DNA of 64,000 bases, from positions 558,001 to 622,000 of the forward strand of contig NZ_QZWF01000003.1 in NCBI RefSeq assembly GCF_004187715.1. Direction: 5' to 3'. The notes under the pieces were generated by a model. The model was not told the DNA's origin. It ran no database searches and saw only the letters and a program-made list of their open reading frames with translations. This document shows positions 34,577-43,937 of this stretch, piece after piece (position 1 is the stretch's first letter; each line of letters begins with the position of its first letter). The stretch comes from Streptomyces sp. F001 (GTDB taxonomy: Bacteria > Actinomycetota > Actinomycetes > Streptomycetales > Streptomycetaceae). The position numbers were made by a program, and so were the translations under genes.

Positions 34577-35868
34577 GCGGGGCCACCCTCCCGGGCGATC
34601 CGCCCGGCGGCCGGCGCGCCGTCGCCGTCTGGAGCACAGGCGTCGCCGTCTACTTCGTCGCCGTCATCTTCCGTACGTCCCTGGGGGTCGCCGGCCTCGA
34701 CGCCGCCGACCGCTTCGACGTGGGCGCCTCCGCACTGTCGACGTTCTCGATCCTCCAGCTCCTCGTCTACGCCGGCATGCAGATACCCGTCGGCCTGCTG
34801 GTCGACCGGCTCGGCACCAAGAAGGTGCTGGGGATGGGTGTCGTGCTGTTCACGGCGGGCCAGCTGGGCTTCGCGTTCTCCCCCACGTACGGGATGGCCC
34901 TCGCGTCGCGGGCGCTGCTGGGCTGCGGCGACGCGATGACGTTCATCAGCGTGCTGCGGCTGGGCAGCCGATGGTTCCCGGCCCGGCGCGGACCGCTGAT
35001 CGCGCAGCTCGCCGGGCTGGTCGGCATGGCAGGCAACCTCGTCTCGACGCTCGTCCTCGCCCGGCTGCTGCACGGCATCGGCTGGACGGCCGCGTTCGCG
35101 GGCAGCGCGCTCGCCGGGATCGTGGTCCTCGTCCTCCTGCTGCTGTTCCTGAAGGACCACCCCGAAGGACACGAGCCGGAGCCGGTACCGCATCAGGGAG
35201 CGGCGTACGTACGGCGGCAGATCGCCGCGTCCTGGCGGGAGCCGGGGACTCGGCTCGGGCTGTGGGTGCACTTCACGACCCAGTTCCCGGCGATGGTGTT
35301 CCTGCTGCTGTGGGGGCTGCCGTTCCTGGTCGAGGCGCAGGGGCTGTCCCGGGCCACGGCCGGAGAGCTGCTGACCCTGGTCGTGCTGTCGAACATGGCG
35401 GTCGGACTGGTGTACGGCCAGATCATCGCCCGGCACCACGGGGCGCGGCTGCCGCTCGCGCTGGGCACGATCGCGGCGACCTCGCTGCTGTGGGCGGCGA
35501 CGCTCGTGTATCCCGGTGAGCACGCCCCGATGTGGCTGCTGATCGTGCTCTGCACGGTGCTCGGGGCGTGCGGGCCGGCCTCGATGATCGGGTTCGACTT
35601 CGCGCGGCCGGCGAATCCGGCGGAGCGTCAGGGGACGGCGTCCGGGATCACCAACATGGGTGGTTTCGTGGCCTCGATGACGACGCTGTTCGCGATCGGC
35701 GCGCTGCTCGATGCCACGGACGACGACTACACGGTCGCCTTCTCGTCCGTGTTCGTGCTCCAGGCGCTGGGCGTCACCCAGATCCTGCGCCTGCGCAGGC
35801 GAGCGGCCCGCCGGGAGCGGGAACGGCTGGTGGCGAGCCGGGTGGAGACGGTGCACGTGCCGGCGTGA
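34573..35868 (+). CDS. MFS transporter
   Basis: A 431-residue major facilitator with 12 predicted helices. The loop 2-3 signature is GLLVDRLGTKKVLGMG (about 75-90). Other helices include LLTLVVLSNMAVGLVYGQII and MWLLIVLCTVLGACG. The motif FDFARPANPAERQGTASGITNMGGFVASM resembles the nitrate/oxalate-formate-like group of actinobacterial MFS proteins. It is translationally coupled to the upstream GntR regulator (ATGA), so the ligand of that regulator is probably the substrate. Import versus export cannot be decided. Confidence 0.87.
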   Translation: MSGATLPGDPPGGRRAVAVWSTGVAVYFVAVIFRTSLGVAGLDAADRFDVGASALSTFSILQLLVYAGMQIPVGLLVDRLGTKKVLGMGVVLFTAGQLGFAFSPTYGMALASRALLGCGDAMTFISVLRLGSRWFPARRGPLIAQLAGLVGMAGNLVSTLVLARLLHGIGWTAAFAGSALAGIVVLVLLLLFLKDHPEGHEPEPVPHQGAAYVRRQIAASWREPGTRLGLWVHFTTQFPAMVFLLLWGLPFLVEAQGLSRATAGELLTLVVLSNMAVGLVYGQIIARHHGARLPLALGTIAATSLLWAATLVYPGEHAPMWLLIVLCTVLGACGPASMIGFDFARPANPAERQGTASGITNMGGFVASMTTLFAIGALLDATDDDYTVAFSSVFVLQALGVTQILRLRRRAARRERERLVASRVETVHVPA

Positions 35869-35935
35869 GCTGACGTCTGCCAGTGGCCCGACTCGTCACT
35901 CGTCCCACACCTCTCAGGGGGCCGCGCCTGCGGCC

Positions 35936-36760
35936 CTACGGCGTCACCGTGAAGTTCCGCAGGATCGCCGCCGTCAGGTCCGGGTCGCCCTCCGTCTTCA
36001 CCCGGTCCCGGACCGCCTCCGGCGTCACCCGGCCGCAGGCCAGGCGGACGTACGTCTCCCAGTCGAGGGTGAGGGTGGCGGCGGGCCCGAGGGCGGGAGC
36101 CGTCTCCAGGGTGCCGCGACCCTGGATGTCGACGCGGATCGTGCGCAGGAACTCCACGGGGCCGTGAACGTCGAAGACGACCGCCGAACTGCGGGGAGCC
36201 CCGGCCTTGTTCGCGACGACGTCCGGGAGGGCGGCCAGCAGGACGTCACGGGTGACCTGCGCGCCGGGGGAGTCGAGGTTGCCGGGCCGGCCGACGGCGA
36301 CGCGCAGGTCCTGCTCGTGCACCCACACGTCGAAGGCGTGGCCTCGCATGGCCTCCTCGAGGGTGAGCTCGGTGCCCAGCGGCCCGCGCACCTTCGTGCC
36401 GGGGTCGCGCGACTCGCCCCGCAGCTGCCGGTTGCGGCGAATGATCGTGTACTCCAGCTCGGAGGTCATCTCGGGCGCCGTGTGGTGCCGGCGGACGTCG
36501 ACCTGCATCTCCATGTAGCGCTGGTGGTCGTTCGTGACGTGGAACAGGTCGCGCGGCAGCGTGTGGATGGGGCGCGGGTCGCCGAGCATCTCGCAGTCGA
36601 GGCCGATGACGTGCGAGACGACGTCACGCACGGACCAGCCCGGGCACGGGGTCCGCCGGTTCCAGTCGGCCTCCACAAGCGGCTGCACCAGCTCGGATAT
36701 CGCTTCGATGGAGTGGGTCCAGGCGTCGGCGTAGGGCTGGAGGGTGGGATGCAGACTCAC
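35936..36760 (-). CDS. Maleylpyruvate isomerase-family (mycothiol-dependent, DinB-like) protein
   Basis: A 274-residue protein of the actinobacterial TIGR03083/MDMPI group. The N-terminal DinB-like four-helix bundle has TPCPGWSVRDVVSHVIGLDCE (about 40-60), MRGHAFDVWVHEQDLR with the metal His residues, and a C-terminal domain from about 170. Members use mycothiol as cofactor or hydrolyse mycothiol adducts; many are unassigned. The GTG at 36760 is chosen because GAGGGG lies eight bases upstream; the in-frame ATG at 36808 adds only unconserved residues. Confidence 0.82.
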   Translation of the reverse strand: MSLHPTLQPYADAWTHSIEAISELVQPLVEADWNRRTPCPGWSVRDVVSHVIGLDCEMLGDPRPIHTLPRDLFHVTNDHQRYMEMQVDVRRHHTAPEMTSELEYTIIRRNRQLRGESRDPGTKVRGPLGTELTLEEAMRGHAFDVWVHEQDLRVAVGRPGNLDSPGAQVTRDVLLAALPDVVANKAGAPRSSAVVFDVHGPVEFLRTIRVDIQGRGTLETAPALGPAATLTLDWETYVRLACGRVTPEAVRDRVKTEGDPDLTAAILRNFTVTP

Positions 36761-36847
36761 GGAACGGGACCCCTCGGCGGTCGGAACACGGGCAGGTTGT
36801 GGCGGCATTGCCAGTGGGAGGTGGCTGCGGTCGGCGGCGTCTCGAGA

Positions 36848-36890
36848 CTCCCCCGGTTCTCGGCTGCGCTCGAACCGAGGGGACCCCCAA
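36848..36890. repeat. Interspersed palindromic intergenic element
   Basis: The sequence CTCCCCCGG...CTCGGCTGCGCTCG...AGGGGACCCCC has the form of a short repeat common in Streptomyces intergenic regions. CGGTTC and GAACCG form an inner stem. A related element is at 63746-63802. It lies between the divergent MDMPI-like and nitrilase genes. Confidence 0.5.
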
Positions 36891-36979
36891 AGTTACGCTG
36901 CTGTGAGGCACCCCGGCAGTGCTTTCGTGTGACGATCGTAGGCCCGTGTGGACGGCTCGAATGCCAGGACGGTGGTAGT

Positions 36980-37807
36980 GTGCGCGCCTCTCTGCTCCAG
37001 ATCTCCGTAAATGAGGGTGAATCGGTCGATTCGCGTCGGCGTCGGGTCGCCTCGCTCGTACGGGACCAGGCCGGTGCCGATCTCGTCGTGCTGCCGGAGC
37101 TGTGGACCACCGGGGCGTTCGCCTACGAGGGGTTCGCCCGGGAGGCCGAGCCGCTCGAGGGGCCGACGCACGAGGCCATGGCGAAGGCCGCGAGCGACGC
37201 GGGCGTGTGGCTGCACGCGGGCTCGATTCCGGAGCGGGGTGAATCCGACGGCACCCCGGCCGCGGGCGAGGGGCCGCTGTACAACACGTCGCTCGTCTTC
37301 TCTCCTTCCGGTGATCTGGTCGCCGCCTACCGCAAGATCCACCGCTTCGGCTTCGACAAGGGCGAGGCCGTGCTGATGGGGGCGGGCGACGAGCTGGTGA
37401 CGGTCCGCATGCCGGGCGTGACGACGCTCGGTCTGGCGACCTGCTACGACCTCCGTTTCCCCGAACTCTTCCGTGGGCTCGTCGACGCCGGTGCCGAGAC
37501 CTTTGTGATCCCGGCGGGCTGGCCGGAGCGCAGGCGCTCCCACTGGACGCTGCTGGCTCAGGCGCGGGCGGTGGAGAACCAGGCGTTCGTCCTCGCGTGT
37601 GGAACGGCCGGGACACATGCGGGAGTTCCGCAGGCCGGTCACTCGATCGTGGTGGATCCATGGGGAACGGTCCTGGCGGAGGCCGGCCGCGGCGAGGAGG
37701 TCCTCACCGTGGAGCTCGACCACGGCAAGGTGGCCCAGACCCGGGAGCAGTTCCCGGCCCTGAAGGACCGCGTGCTCGGCCTGGGGGCGCCGCGCTCCCG
37801 TCCTTAG
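36980..37807 (+). CDS. Carbon-nitrogen hydrolase (nitrilase superfamily, omega-amidase-like)
   Basis: A 275-residue nitrilase-superfamily amidase. The catalytic triad is visible as Glu in VVLPELWTTGAF (about 39), Lys in YRKIHRFGFDKGE (about 115) and Cys in ATCYDLRFPELFR (about 155). This arrangement fits the omega-amidase/Nit2 or deaminated-glutathione amidase branch; the exact substrate is not fixed. The GTG at 36980 follows a weak GGTGGT. The TAG stop interlocks with the stop of the convergent gene (overlap 37804-37807). Confidence 0.87.
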   Translation: MRASLLQISVNEGESVDSRRRRVASLVRDQAGADLVVLPELWTTGAFAYEGFAREAEPLEGPTHEAMAKAASDAGVWLHAGSIPERGESDGTPAAGEGPLYNTSLVFSPSGDLVAAYRKIHRFGFDKGEAVLMGAGDELVTVRMPGVTTLGLATCYDLRFPELFRGLVDAGAETFVIPAGWPERRRSHWTLLAQARAVENQAFVLACGTAGTHAGVPQAGHSIVVDPWGTVLAEAGRGEEVLTVELDHGKVAQTREQFPALKDRVLGLGAPRSRP

Positions 37808-38301
37808 CGGTCCTCCTCCCGTTCCTTCTCCGCCAGGTGGATCACGCACACCGTCACCGCGATCAGCAGCGCCGGATCCGCGTCGTCCCGGACGACGTCC
37901 ACGCCGTAGGTGTCCCGGACGTGCAGCCACCGCCGGGAGATGACGGCGAGCAGCTCGCCGTCGTACTCGACGGCGAACTCGCGGTCGGCGATCTTGCCGC
38001 TGACGTCGAGCTCCGTGCCGTCCACCAACGTCACCCGATAGTGGTTGCGCAGCAACGACAGCCGCTTCCGCCTGATCCGCGCGAGCGGCTCGCCGTCCCG
38101 CTCGATGAGCATCGTGTCCCGCAGGGCGAACATCTTCTGACGGATGTCGATCAGCACCTGTCCCTGGGTGTCCTTCAGCTCGAAGGTGTCCCGCAGCCGG
38201 ATCGCCTTGCCGTCGACGAGGAACACCTTGTTGCCGTGGTCGTCCTCGATCCAGTAGTCGTCACCGAAGGAGAGGATCCGGTCGCGTACGAGGAATCTCA
38301 T
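37804..38301 (-). CDS. LURP-one-related (Tubby-like fold) protein
   Basis: A 165-residue protein of the LURP-one/scramblase-like fold family. The N-terminus MRFLVRDRILSFGDDYWIED and the repeating strand pattern FLVDGKAIRLRDTFEL, RQKMFALRDTMLIERDGE, REFAVEYDGELLAVISRRW are typical. The function of bacterial members is not established. The ATG at 38301 has GGGGAA about ten bases upstream; a longer open frame to 39018 runs antisense through the thioredoxin gene and is not credible. Its stop overlaps the nitrilase stop. Confidence 0.83.
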   Translation of the reverse strand: MRFLVRDRILSFGDDYWIEDDHGNKVFLVDGKAIRLRDTFELKDTQGQVLIDIRQKMFALRDTMLIERDGEPLARIRRKRLSLLRNHYRVTLVDGTELDVSGKIADREFAVEYDGELLAVISRRWLHVRDTYGVDVVRDDADPALLIAVTVCVIHLAEKEREEDR

Positions 38302-38416
38302 GACATGACCGGTTCCCCGCCGGCCGGCCCGAAACGCCGCCGGTAGGCCGACGGGCTCAGCGCGGTACGACGTTCGCGCCGGGGTGTTTGTCGGTGGCGG
38401 GTGGCACTCTTGATCC

Positions 38417-40246
38417 ATGACCGATTCCTCCCCGGGCCCGACTCGCCGCCGCGCCCGTGTCCGTGCCCCCGAGCTGACCGGCAAGGGTGGCTGGCTGAAC
38501 ACCGGCGGGAAGCAGTACCGGCTCGCCGACCTGCGCGGACGTATCGTCATCCTTGATTTTTGGACATTTTGCTGCGTGAACTGCCTGCACGTCGTGGACG
38601 AGCTGCGGGAGCTGGAGGACAAGCACCGGGACACGGTCGTGGTCATCGGGGTGCACTCGCCGAAGTTCGTGCACGAGGCGGAGCACCAGGCGGTGATCGA
38701 CGCCGTCGAGCGGTACGGCGTCGAGCATCCCGTCCTGGACGACCCCGAGCTCGCGACCTGGAAGCAGTACGCGGTGCGGGCCTGGCCGACGCTCGTGGTG
38801 ATCGACCCCGAGGGATATGTCGTTGCACAGCACGCCGGTGAGGGGCATGCGCACGCCATCGAGCGGCTGGTGACCGAGCTGGAGGCGGAGCACGCCGCGA
38901 AGGGCACGCTGCGGCGCGGGGACGGGCCGTACGTGGCGCCGGAGCCGGAGCCGACGGTGTTGCGGTTCCCGGGGAAGGCGCTGCTGCTGCCGAGCGGGAA
39001 CTTCCTGGTCAGCGACACGACACGGCATCAGCTGGTGGAGCTGGAGGCCGATGGTGAGTCCGTTGTAGGGCGCATCGGGTCCGGTGTCCGCGGCCTCTCC
39101 GACGGCACGGCGGACACGGCCACCTTCAACGAGCCGCAGGGTCTCGCCCTCCTCGACGACGGCTCGGTCGTTGTCGCCGACACCGTGAACCACGCCCTCC
39201 GGCGGCTGGACCTCACGTCCGGTGAGGTCACGACCTTCGCGGGCACCGGCAGGCAGTGGATGCAGGGCGACCACACGTCCGGCCCGGGGCGCGAGGTGAA
39301 CCTCTCCTCCCCCTGGGACGTCGCCTGGTGGCAGGGCAAGGTCTGGATCGCCATGGCCGGCATCCACCAGCTGTGGACGTACGACCCCGCTGCCGGCACC
39401 GTCTCCGTCGCTGCCGGCACCACCAACGAGGGCCTGGTCGACGGCCCGGACACAGAGGCCTGGTTCGCGCAGCCGTCCGGCCTCGCGGCCACCCCCGACC
39501 GGCTGTGGCTCGCCGACTCCGAGACGTCGGCGCTGCGCTGGGTCGCCCCCGACGGCGCCGTCCACACCGCCGTCGGCACCGGCCTGTTCGACTTCGGTCA
39601 CCGCGACGGCGCCGCCGAACAGGCCCTGCTCCAGCACCCGTTGGGCGTGACCGCGCTCCCCGACGGCTCGGTAGCCGTCAGCGACACCTACAACCACGCC
39701 CTGCGCCGCTACGACCCCGCCACCGGCGAAGTGACCACCCTGGCCACGGATCTGCGCGAACCGAGCGACGCCGTGCTGGTCGGCGACGACATCGTCGTAG
39801 TCGAGTCCGCCCGGCATCGGCTCACCCGCCTTCGCCTCCCCGAGGAGGCGATCCGTGTCGAGGCGGTCGCGCACCACACGCAGCGCGCGGCCACCGAAGT
39901 CGCCCCCGGACGCCTGCAGTTGGACGTGATCTTCCAGGCCCCGGCGGGCCAGAAGCTCGACACCCGGTACGGCCCCTCGACCCGCCTGCTGGTCTCGTCC
40001 ACGCCTCCCGAGCTGCTGGTGGACGGTGAGGGCGCGGGGACCGATCTCTCCCGCGCCCTGGAGCTCAACCCCGCGGTCCCTGAGGGCGTCCTGCACGTCT
40101 CCGCGATGGCGGCGTCCTGCGACGACGACCCTTCCAACGAGTACCCCGCCTGCCATGTCCACCAGCAGGACTGGGGCGTCCCGGTCCGTCTCACCGAGGC
40201 CGGTCAGGACCGTCTGCCGCTGGTCCTGGCCGGCCTGGATGCCTGA
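38417..40246 (+). CDS. Thioredoxin-NHL repeat fusion protein (NHLRC2-like)
   Basis: A 609-residue cytosolic protein. Residues 20-165 form a thioredoxin-like domain (IVILDFWTFCCVNCLHVVDELREL; redox motif CCVNC; cis-Pro in RAWPTLVVID). Residues 180-490 carry five or six NHL beta-propeller blades (FNEPQGLALLDDGSVVVADT, HPLGVTALPDGSVAVSDT). A C-terminal beta domain follows. The layout matches NHLRC2 and its bacterial relatives, whose client is not firmly known. The ATG at 38417 begins the conserved part; the gap to the divergent gene is 115 bases. Confidence 0.9.
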   Translation: MTDSSPGPTRRRARVRAPELTGKGGWLNTGGKQYRLADLRGRIVILDFWTFCCVNCLHVVDELRELEDKHRDTVVVIGVHSPKFVHEAEHQAVIDAVERYGVEHPVLDDPELATWKQYAVRAWPTLVVIDPEGYVVAQHAGEGHAHAIERLVTELEAEHAAKGTLRRGDGPYVAPEPEPTVLRFPGKALLLPSGNFLVSDTTRHQLVELEADGESVVGRIGSGVRGLSDGTADTATFNEPQGLALLDDGSVVVADTVNHALRRLDLTSGEVTTFAGTGRQWMQGDHTSGPGREVNLSSPWDVAWWQGKVWIAMAGIHQLWTYDPAAGTVSVAAGTTNEGLVDGPDTEAWFAQPSGLAATPDRLWLADSETSALRWVAPDGAVHTAVGTGLFDFGHRDGAAEQALLQHPLGVTALPDGSVAVSDTYNHALRRYDPATGEVTTLATDLREPSDAVLVGDDIVVVESARHRLTRLRLPEEAIRVEAVAHHTQRAATEVAPGRLQLDVIFQAPAGQKLDTRYGPSTRLLVSSTPPELLVDGEGAGTDLSRALELNPAVPEGVLHVSAMAASCDDDPSNEYPACHVHQQDWGVPVRLTEAGQDRLPLVLAGLDA

Positions 40247-40267
40247 CCCTGCGGGGCCCTGCGGGGC

Positions 40268-40516
40268 TCACACCCCGTATCCGTCGCTGTACCCGTCCCG
40301 CCGATGGTGGTGCCGCTCCTCCACGACCGGTGTCGCGGGTGGCACCACCACTCGCCTGCGCCGGGCGATGCTGCTGAAGGTCGTCACGCCGATCAGGCCC
40401 ACGATCATCAGGATCACGCCGACCAGGTCGAGGTTGACCCCCTGCATGTCCCAGTCGGTAGCGAACGTGAGGATGGCTCCCACGGCGATGAGGATGATGC
40501 ACCCGCCGAGGCCCAT
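40268..40516 (-). CDS. DUF6458 family small membrane protein
   Basis: An 82-residue protein with two hydrophobic helices, MGLGGCIILIAVGAILTFAT and LVGVILMIVGLIGVTTF, and a His/Arg-rich C-terminal tail (RRRRVVVPPATPVVEERHHH). The pattern matches the small actinobacterial DUF6458 family of unknown function. The ATG at 40516 follows GGAGGCG. It lies downstream of, and convergent with, the thioredoxin-NHL gene. Confidence 0.8.
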   Translation of the reverse strand: MGLGGCIILIAVGAILTFATDWDMQGVNLDLVGVILMIVGLIGVTTFSSIARRRRVVVPPATPVVEERHHHRRDGYSDGYGV

Positions 40517-40581
40517 GAGTTGTCGCCTCCCTGTCCGGTCCAGTCGTTCCGGTCGGGGGCGGGTACCCGGCCCGACGGGCG

Positions 40582-41904
40582 TTACCCCTCCAGGAAGGCC
40601 ACCAGCGCGTTGGCGAGGAGGAACGGATCATCCACCCCGCACAGTTCGCGCGCGCTGTGCATCGACAGGATCGCCACCCCGATGTCCACCGTCCTGATGC
40701 CATGCCGCGCCGCCGTGATCGGGCCGATCGTCGTGCCGCAGGGCATGGAGTTGTTGGAGACGAAGGACTGGAACGGGACGTTCGCCTTCTCGCAGGCCGC
40801 AGCCCAGACCGCACGGCCCGAACCGTCGGTCGCATAGCGGTTGTTGACGTTGACCTTCAGGATCGGCCCGCCGTTGACGCGCGGGTGGTGCGTCGGGTCG
40901 TGGCGCTCCGCGTAGTTGGGGTGGACCGCGTGGCCCGTGTCGGAGGACAGGCAGACCGTTCCCGCGAACGCCCTCGCCCGGTCCTCGTACGACCCTCCTC
41001 GCGCGAACACCGAACGCTCCAGCACGCCGCCGAGCAGCGGCCCGTCCGCGCCGGTGTCCGACTGGGAGCCGTTCTCCTCGTGGTCGAAGGCGGCGAGGAC
41101 CGGGATGTACGGCAGCCCCTCACCGCCGGTGGCCACCGCGGTCAGTGCCGCGACGCCCGCGTGCACCGACAGCAGGTTGTCCATGCGCGGGCCCGCCACC
41201 AGCTCCTTGTCCCGGCCCAGGTATGCCGGCGGCTCCACGGAGTGCACCATCAGGTCCCAGCCGGTGACCTCGCCCGCCGGGATCCCGGACTCGGACTCCA
41301 GGAAGGCGATGAGGTCGCCGTCGCGGACGTCGTTGCCGAGACCCCAGATCGGCTGGAGGTGGCGCTGCTTGTCGAGCTTGAGTCCCTCTGACGACACCGA
41401 GCGGTCCAGGTGGATCGCGAGCTGGGGGACGCGCAGCAGCGGGCGGTCGATGTTCACCAGGCGGGTCGTGCCGTCGCGCAGGGTGAGGCGGCCGGCCAGG
41501 CCCAGGTCGCGGTCCAGCCAGGAGTTCAGGAGCGGGCCGCCGTAGATCTCGACCGCCACCTGACGCCAGCCGTGCGCCCCCGTGTCGGGCAGCGGCTTGA
41601 CCCGCAGGTTGGGCGAGTCGGTGTGCGCGCCGACGATGCGGAACGGCGTGTGCGGGGCCGCACTCTCGGGGACGTACCACGCCACGATCGCGCCACCGCG
41701 CAGCACGAACCTGCCGCCGCTCCCCGCGGCGGAAGCCGCTGATGTCACCGCGTCCCAGGCGTCCGTCTCCGCGACCTGCCGGAAGCCGGCCTTCTCCAGC
41801 CGCTCGGCGGTGTTCGCCACGGCGTGGTACGGCGAGGGGCTCGCCGCCAGGAAGGACATGAGGTCGTCGGTGTGACCGCGATCGAAGCGGGAGGGTTCGC
41901 TCAT
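40582..41904 (-). CDS. apeB: M18 family aminopeptidase (aspartyl aminopeptidase-like)
   Basis: A 440-residue dinuclear zinc aminopeptidase that releases N-terminal acidic or other residues. M18 landmarks are ASPSPYHAV, GAHTDSPNLRVKP (zinc His/Asp), GPRMDNLLSVHAG (bridging Asp), FDHEENGSQSDTGA (catalytic Glu pair), SSDTGHAVHPNY and SNNSMPCGTTIGPI, ending with SMHSARELCGVDDP holding the last His. Length is typical. The ATG at 41904 starts the conserved N-terminus. A strong hairpin separates it from the upstream acyl-CoA dehydrogenase. Confidence 0.93.
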   Translation of the reverse strand: MSEPSRFDRGHTDDLMSFLAASPSPYHAVANTAERLEKAGFRQVAETDAWDAVTSAASAAGSGGRFVLRGGAIVAWYVPESAAPHTPFRIVGAHTDSPNLRVKPLPDTGAHGWRQVAVEIYGGPLLNSWLDRDLGLAGRLTLRDGTTRLVNIDRPLLRVPQLAIHLDRSVSSEGLKLDKQRHLQPIWGLGNDVRDGDLIAFLESESGIPAGEVTGWDLMVHSVEPPAYLGRDKELVAGPRMDNLLSVHAGVAALTAVATGGEGLPYIPVLAAFDHEENGSQSDTGADGPLLGGVLERSVFARGGSYEDRARAFAGTVCLSSDTGHAVHPNYAERHDPTHHPRVNGGPILKVNVNNRYATDGSGRAVWAAACEKANVPFQSFVSNNSMPCGTTIGPITAARHGIRTVDIGVAILSMHSARELCGVDDPFLLANALVAFLEG

Positions 41905-41924
41905 GGGTTCACCTTAACGACGTG

Positions 41925-41961
41925 CGAGGGCCCGCTCCCGGCAAAGGGGAGCGGGCCCTCG
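41925..41961 (-). terminator. Terminator after the acyl-CoA dehydrogenase gene
   Basis: CGAGGGCCCGCTCCC (41925-41939) and GGGAGCGGGCCCTCG (41947-41961) form a perfect 15-bp stem with a 7-base loop, 22 bases past the stop at 41983 in the direction of transcription. Confidence 0.8.
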
Positions 41962-41982
41962 TGAGGAAGGTGTGGACGGCGA

Positions 41983-43809
41983 TTAGAACGCGGCCTCGTC
42001 CAGCTCCATCAGGTCCAGGTCGACGTTCTCCGACAGCTTGCGGGTCAGCGTCACGCCGGGCAGCACGGTGGCCGCGAAGAACTTCGCCGCCGCGATCTTG
42101 CCGGTGTAGAACGTCTTGTCCTTGGCGGAGGCCGACGGAAGCTTCTCGGCGGCGACCGCGGCGCCCTTCAGCAGCAGGTAGCCGACGATCACGTCGCCGG
42201 AGGCCATCAGCAGGCGGGTGGTGTTCAGGCCCACCTTGTAGATGTTCTTGACGTCCTGCTCGGTGGCGGCGAGGTCGGTCAGCATCAGACCGACGATCGC
42301 CTCCAGCTCGACGGCCGCCTTGGCCAGCTGCTCGCGGGCGCCGGCCAGCTCCTCGCCACCGGTGCCGACGGCGAGGAACTTCTTGATGTCCTCGGCGAGG
42401 GAGTTCAGCGCGGCGCCCTGGTTGCGGACGATCTTCCGGAAGAAGAAGTCCTGGCCCTGGATGGCCGTGGTGCCCTCGTACAGGGTGTCGATCTTGGAGT
42501 CGCGGATGTACTGCTCGATCGGGTACTCCTGCAGGAAGCCGGAGCCGCCGAAGGTCTGCAGCGACTGGGCGAGCTGCTCGTAGCCCTTCTCGGAGCCGTA
42601 GCCCTTGACGATCGGCAGGAGGAGGTCGTTGAGCGCGTGCTCCGTCGACGCGTCCTCGCCCGCCGCCTCCTTGACCGCGATCGCGTCCTGGACAGAGGCC
42701 GTGTAGAGGACGAGGGCGCGCATGCCCTCGGCGTACGCCTTCTGCGTCATCAGCGAGCGGCGCACGTCGGGGTGGTGCGTGATGGTGACCTTGGGCGCGG
42801 TCTTGTCCATGAAGTTCGCCAGGTCGGGGCCCTGGACGCGCTCCTTGGCGTACTCGAGGGCGTTGAGGTAGCCCGTCGAGAGCGTGGAGATCGCCTTCGT
42901 GCCGACCATCATGCGGGCGAACTCGATGATGCGGAACATCTGGCGGATGCCGTCGTGCTTGTCGCCGATCAGCCAGCCCTTGGCGGGGTGCTGGTCGCCG
43001 AACGTCATCTCGCAGGTGTTGGAGGCCTTCAGGCCCATCTTGTGCTCGACGTTGGTGGCGTAGACGCCGTTGCGCTCGCCCAGCTCGCCGGTCTCGAAGT
43101 CGAAGAGGTACTTCGGGACGAGGAAGAGGGACAGGCCCTTGGTGCCCGGACCGGCACCTTCCGGCCGCGCGAGCACGTAGTGGAGGATGTTCTCCGACAT
43201 GTCGTGCTCACCGGACGTGATGAAGCGCTTCACGCCCTCGATGTGCCAGGAGCCGTCCTCCTGCTGGACCGCCTTGGTGCGCCCGGCGCCCACGTCGGAA
43301 CCCGCGTCGGGCTCGGTGAGGACCATCGTCGAGCCCCACTGCTTCTCGACGGCGATCTGCGCGATCTGCTTCTGGACCTCGTTGCCCTCGTCGAAGAGGA
43401 TCCCGGCGAATGCCGGGCCCGAGGAGTACATCCACACGGCCGGGTTGGCGCCCAGGATCAGCTCCGCGTACGACCAGATCAGCGACGGGGGAGCCGTCGT
43501 ACCGCCGATGGCCTCGGGCAGGCCGAGGCGCCAGTACTCGGAGTCCATGAAGGCCTGGTAGCTCTTCTTGAACGTCTCCGGGACCGGAGCGGTGTTGGTC
43601 TCCGGGTCGAAGACCGGCGGGTTGCGGTCGGCGTCCGCGAAGGACTCGGCCAGCTCGTTCTCCGCGAGCCGGGTGAGCTCGTCGAGGATGCTCTTGGCGG
43701 TGTCGACGTCCATCTCCTCGAACGGGCCGGTGCCGTACAGCTTGTCGCGCCCGAGTACTTCGAAGAGGTTGAACTCGATGTCGCGGAGATTCGACTTGTA
43801 GTGCCCCAT
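41983..43809 (-). CDS. Acyl-CoA dehydrogenase (long form with C-terminal acetyl-CoA dehydrogenase-like domain)
   Basis: A 608-residue flavoprotein acyl-CoA dehydrogenase. It has an N-terminal domain ([15 protein letters not shown]), a central beta domain ([35 protein letters not shown]) and a C-terminal helical domain with the catalytic Glu region [19 protein letters not shown], plus an extra domain of about 120 residues. This long type is common in Actinobacteria and Proteobacteria for long-chain or dicarboxylyl substrates. The ATG at 43809 has GGAG upstream. It is transcribed alone. Confidence 0.92.
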   Translation of the reverse strand: MGHYKSNLRDIEFNLFEVLGRDKLYGTGPFEEMDVDTAKSILDELTRLAENELAESFADADRNPPVFDPETNTAPVPETFKKSYQAFMDSEYWRLGLPEAIGGTTAPPSLIWSYAELILGANPAVWMYSSGPAFAGILFDEGNEVQKQIAQIAVEKQWGSTMVLTEPDAGSDVGAGRTKAVQQEDGSWHIEGVKRFITSGEHDMSENILHYVLARPEGAGPGTKGLSLFLVPKYLFDFETGELGERNGVYATNVEHKMGLKASNTCEMTFGDQHPAKGWLIGDKHDGIRQMFRIIEFARMMVGTKAISTLSTGYLNALEYAKERVQGPDLANFMDKTAPKVTITHHPDVRRSLMTQKAYAEGMRALVLYTASVQDAIAVKEAAGEDASTEHALNDLLLPIVKGYGSEKGYEQLAQSLQTFGGSGFLQEYPIEQYIRDSKIDTLYEGTTAIQGQDFFFRKIVRNQGAALNSLAEDIKKFLAVGTGGEELAGAREQLAKAAVELEAIVGLMLTDLAATEQDVKNIYKVGLNTTRLLMASGDVIVGYLLLKGAAVAAEKLPSASAKDKTFYTGKIAAAKFFAATVLPGVTLTRKLSENVDLDLMELDEAAF

Positions 43810-43937
43810 GGCGACAGCTCCGTAGAGAGATCGGCGAGGCACTGGATCCTCGCGCTAGTTCACGTACCAACAAGTAGCTACGATGATGCTACCCGTCAGT
43901 AATAAGACGCAACCCCGATCCCGTCATCTGTGACGGG

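Noticed and set aside
35919..35936. Terminator for the MFS gene
   Set aside because: GGGCCGC/GCGGCCC is only 7 bp and overlaps the stop region of the convergent gene; support is too weak.
38357..40162. 601-codon frame opposite the thioredoxin-NHL gene
   Set aside because: No domain; repetitive shadow of NHL blades.
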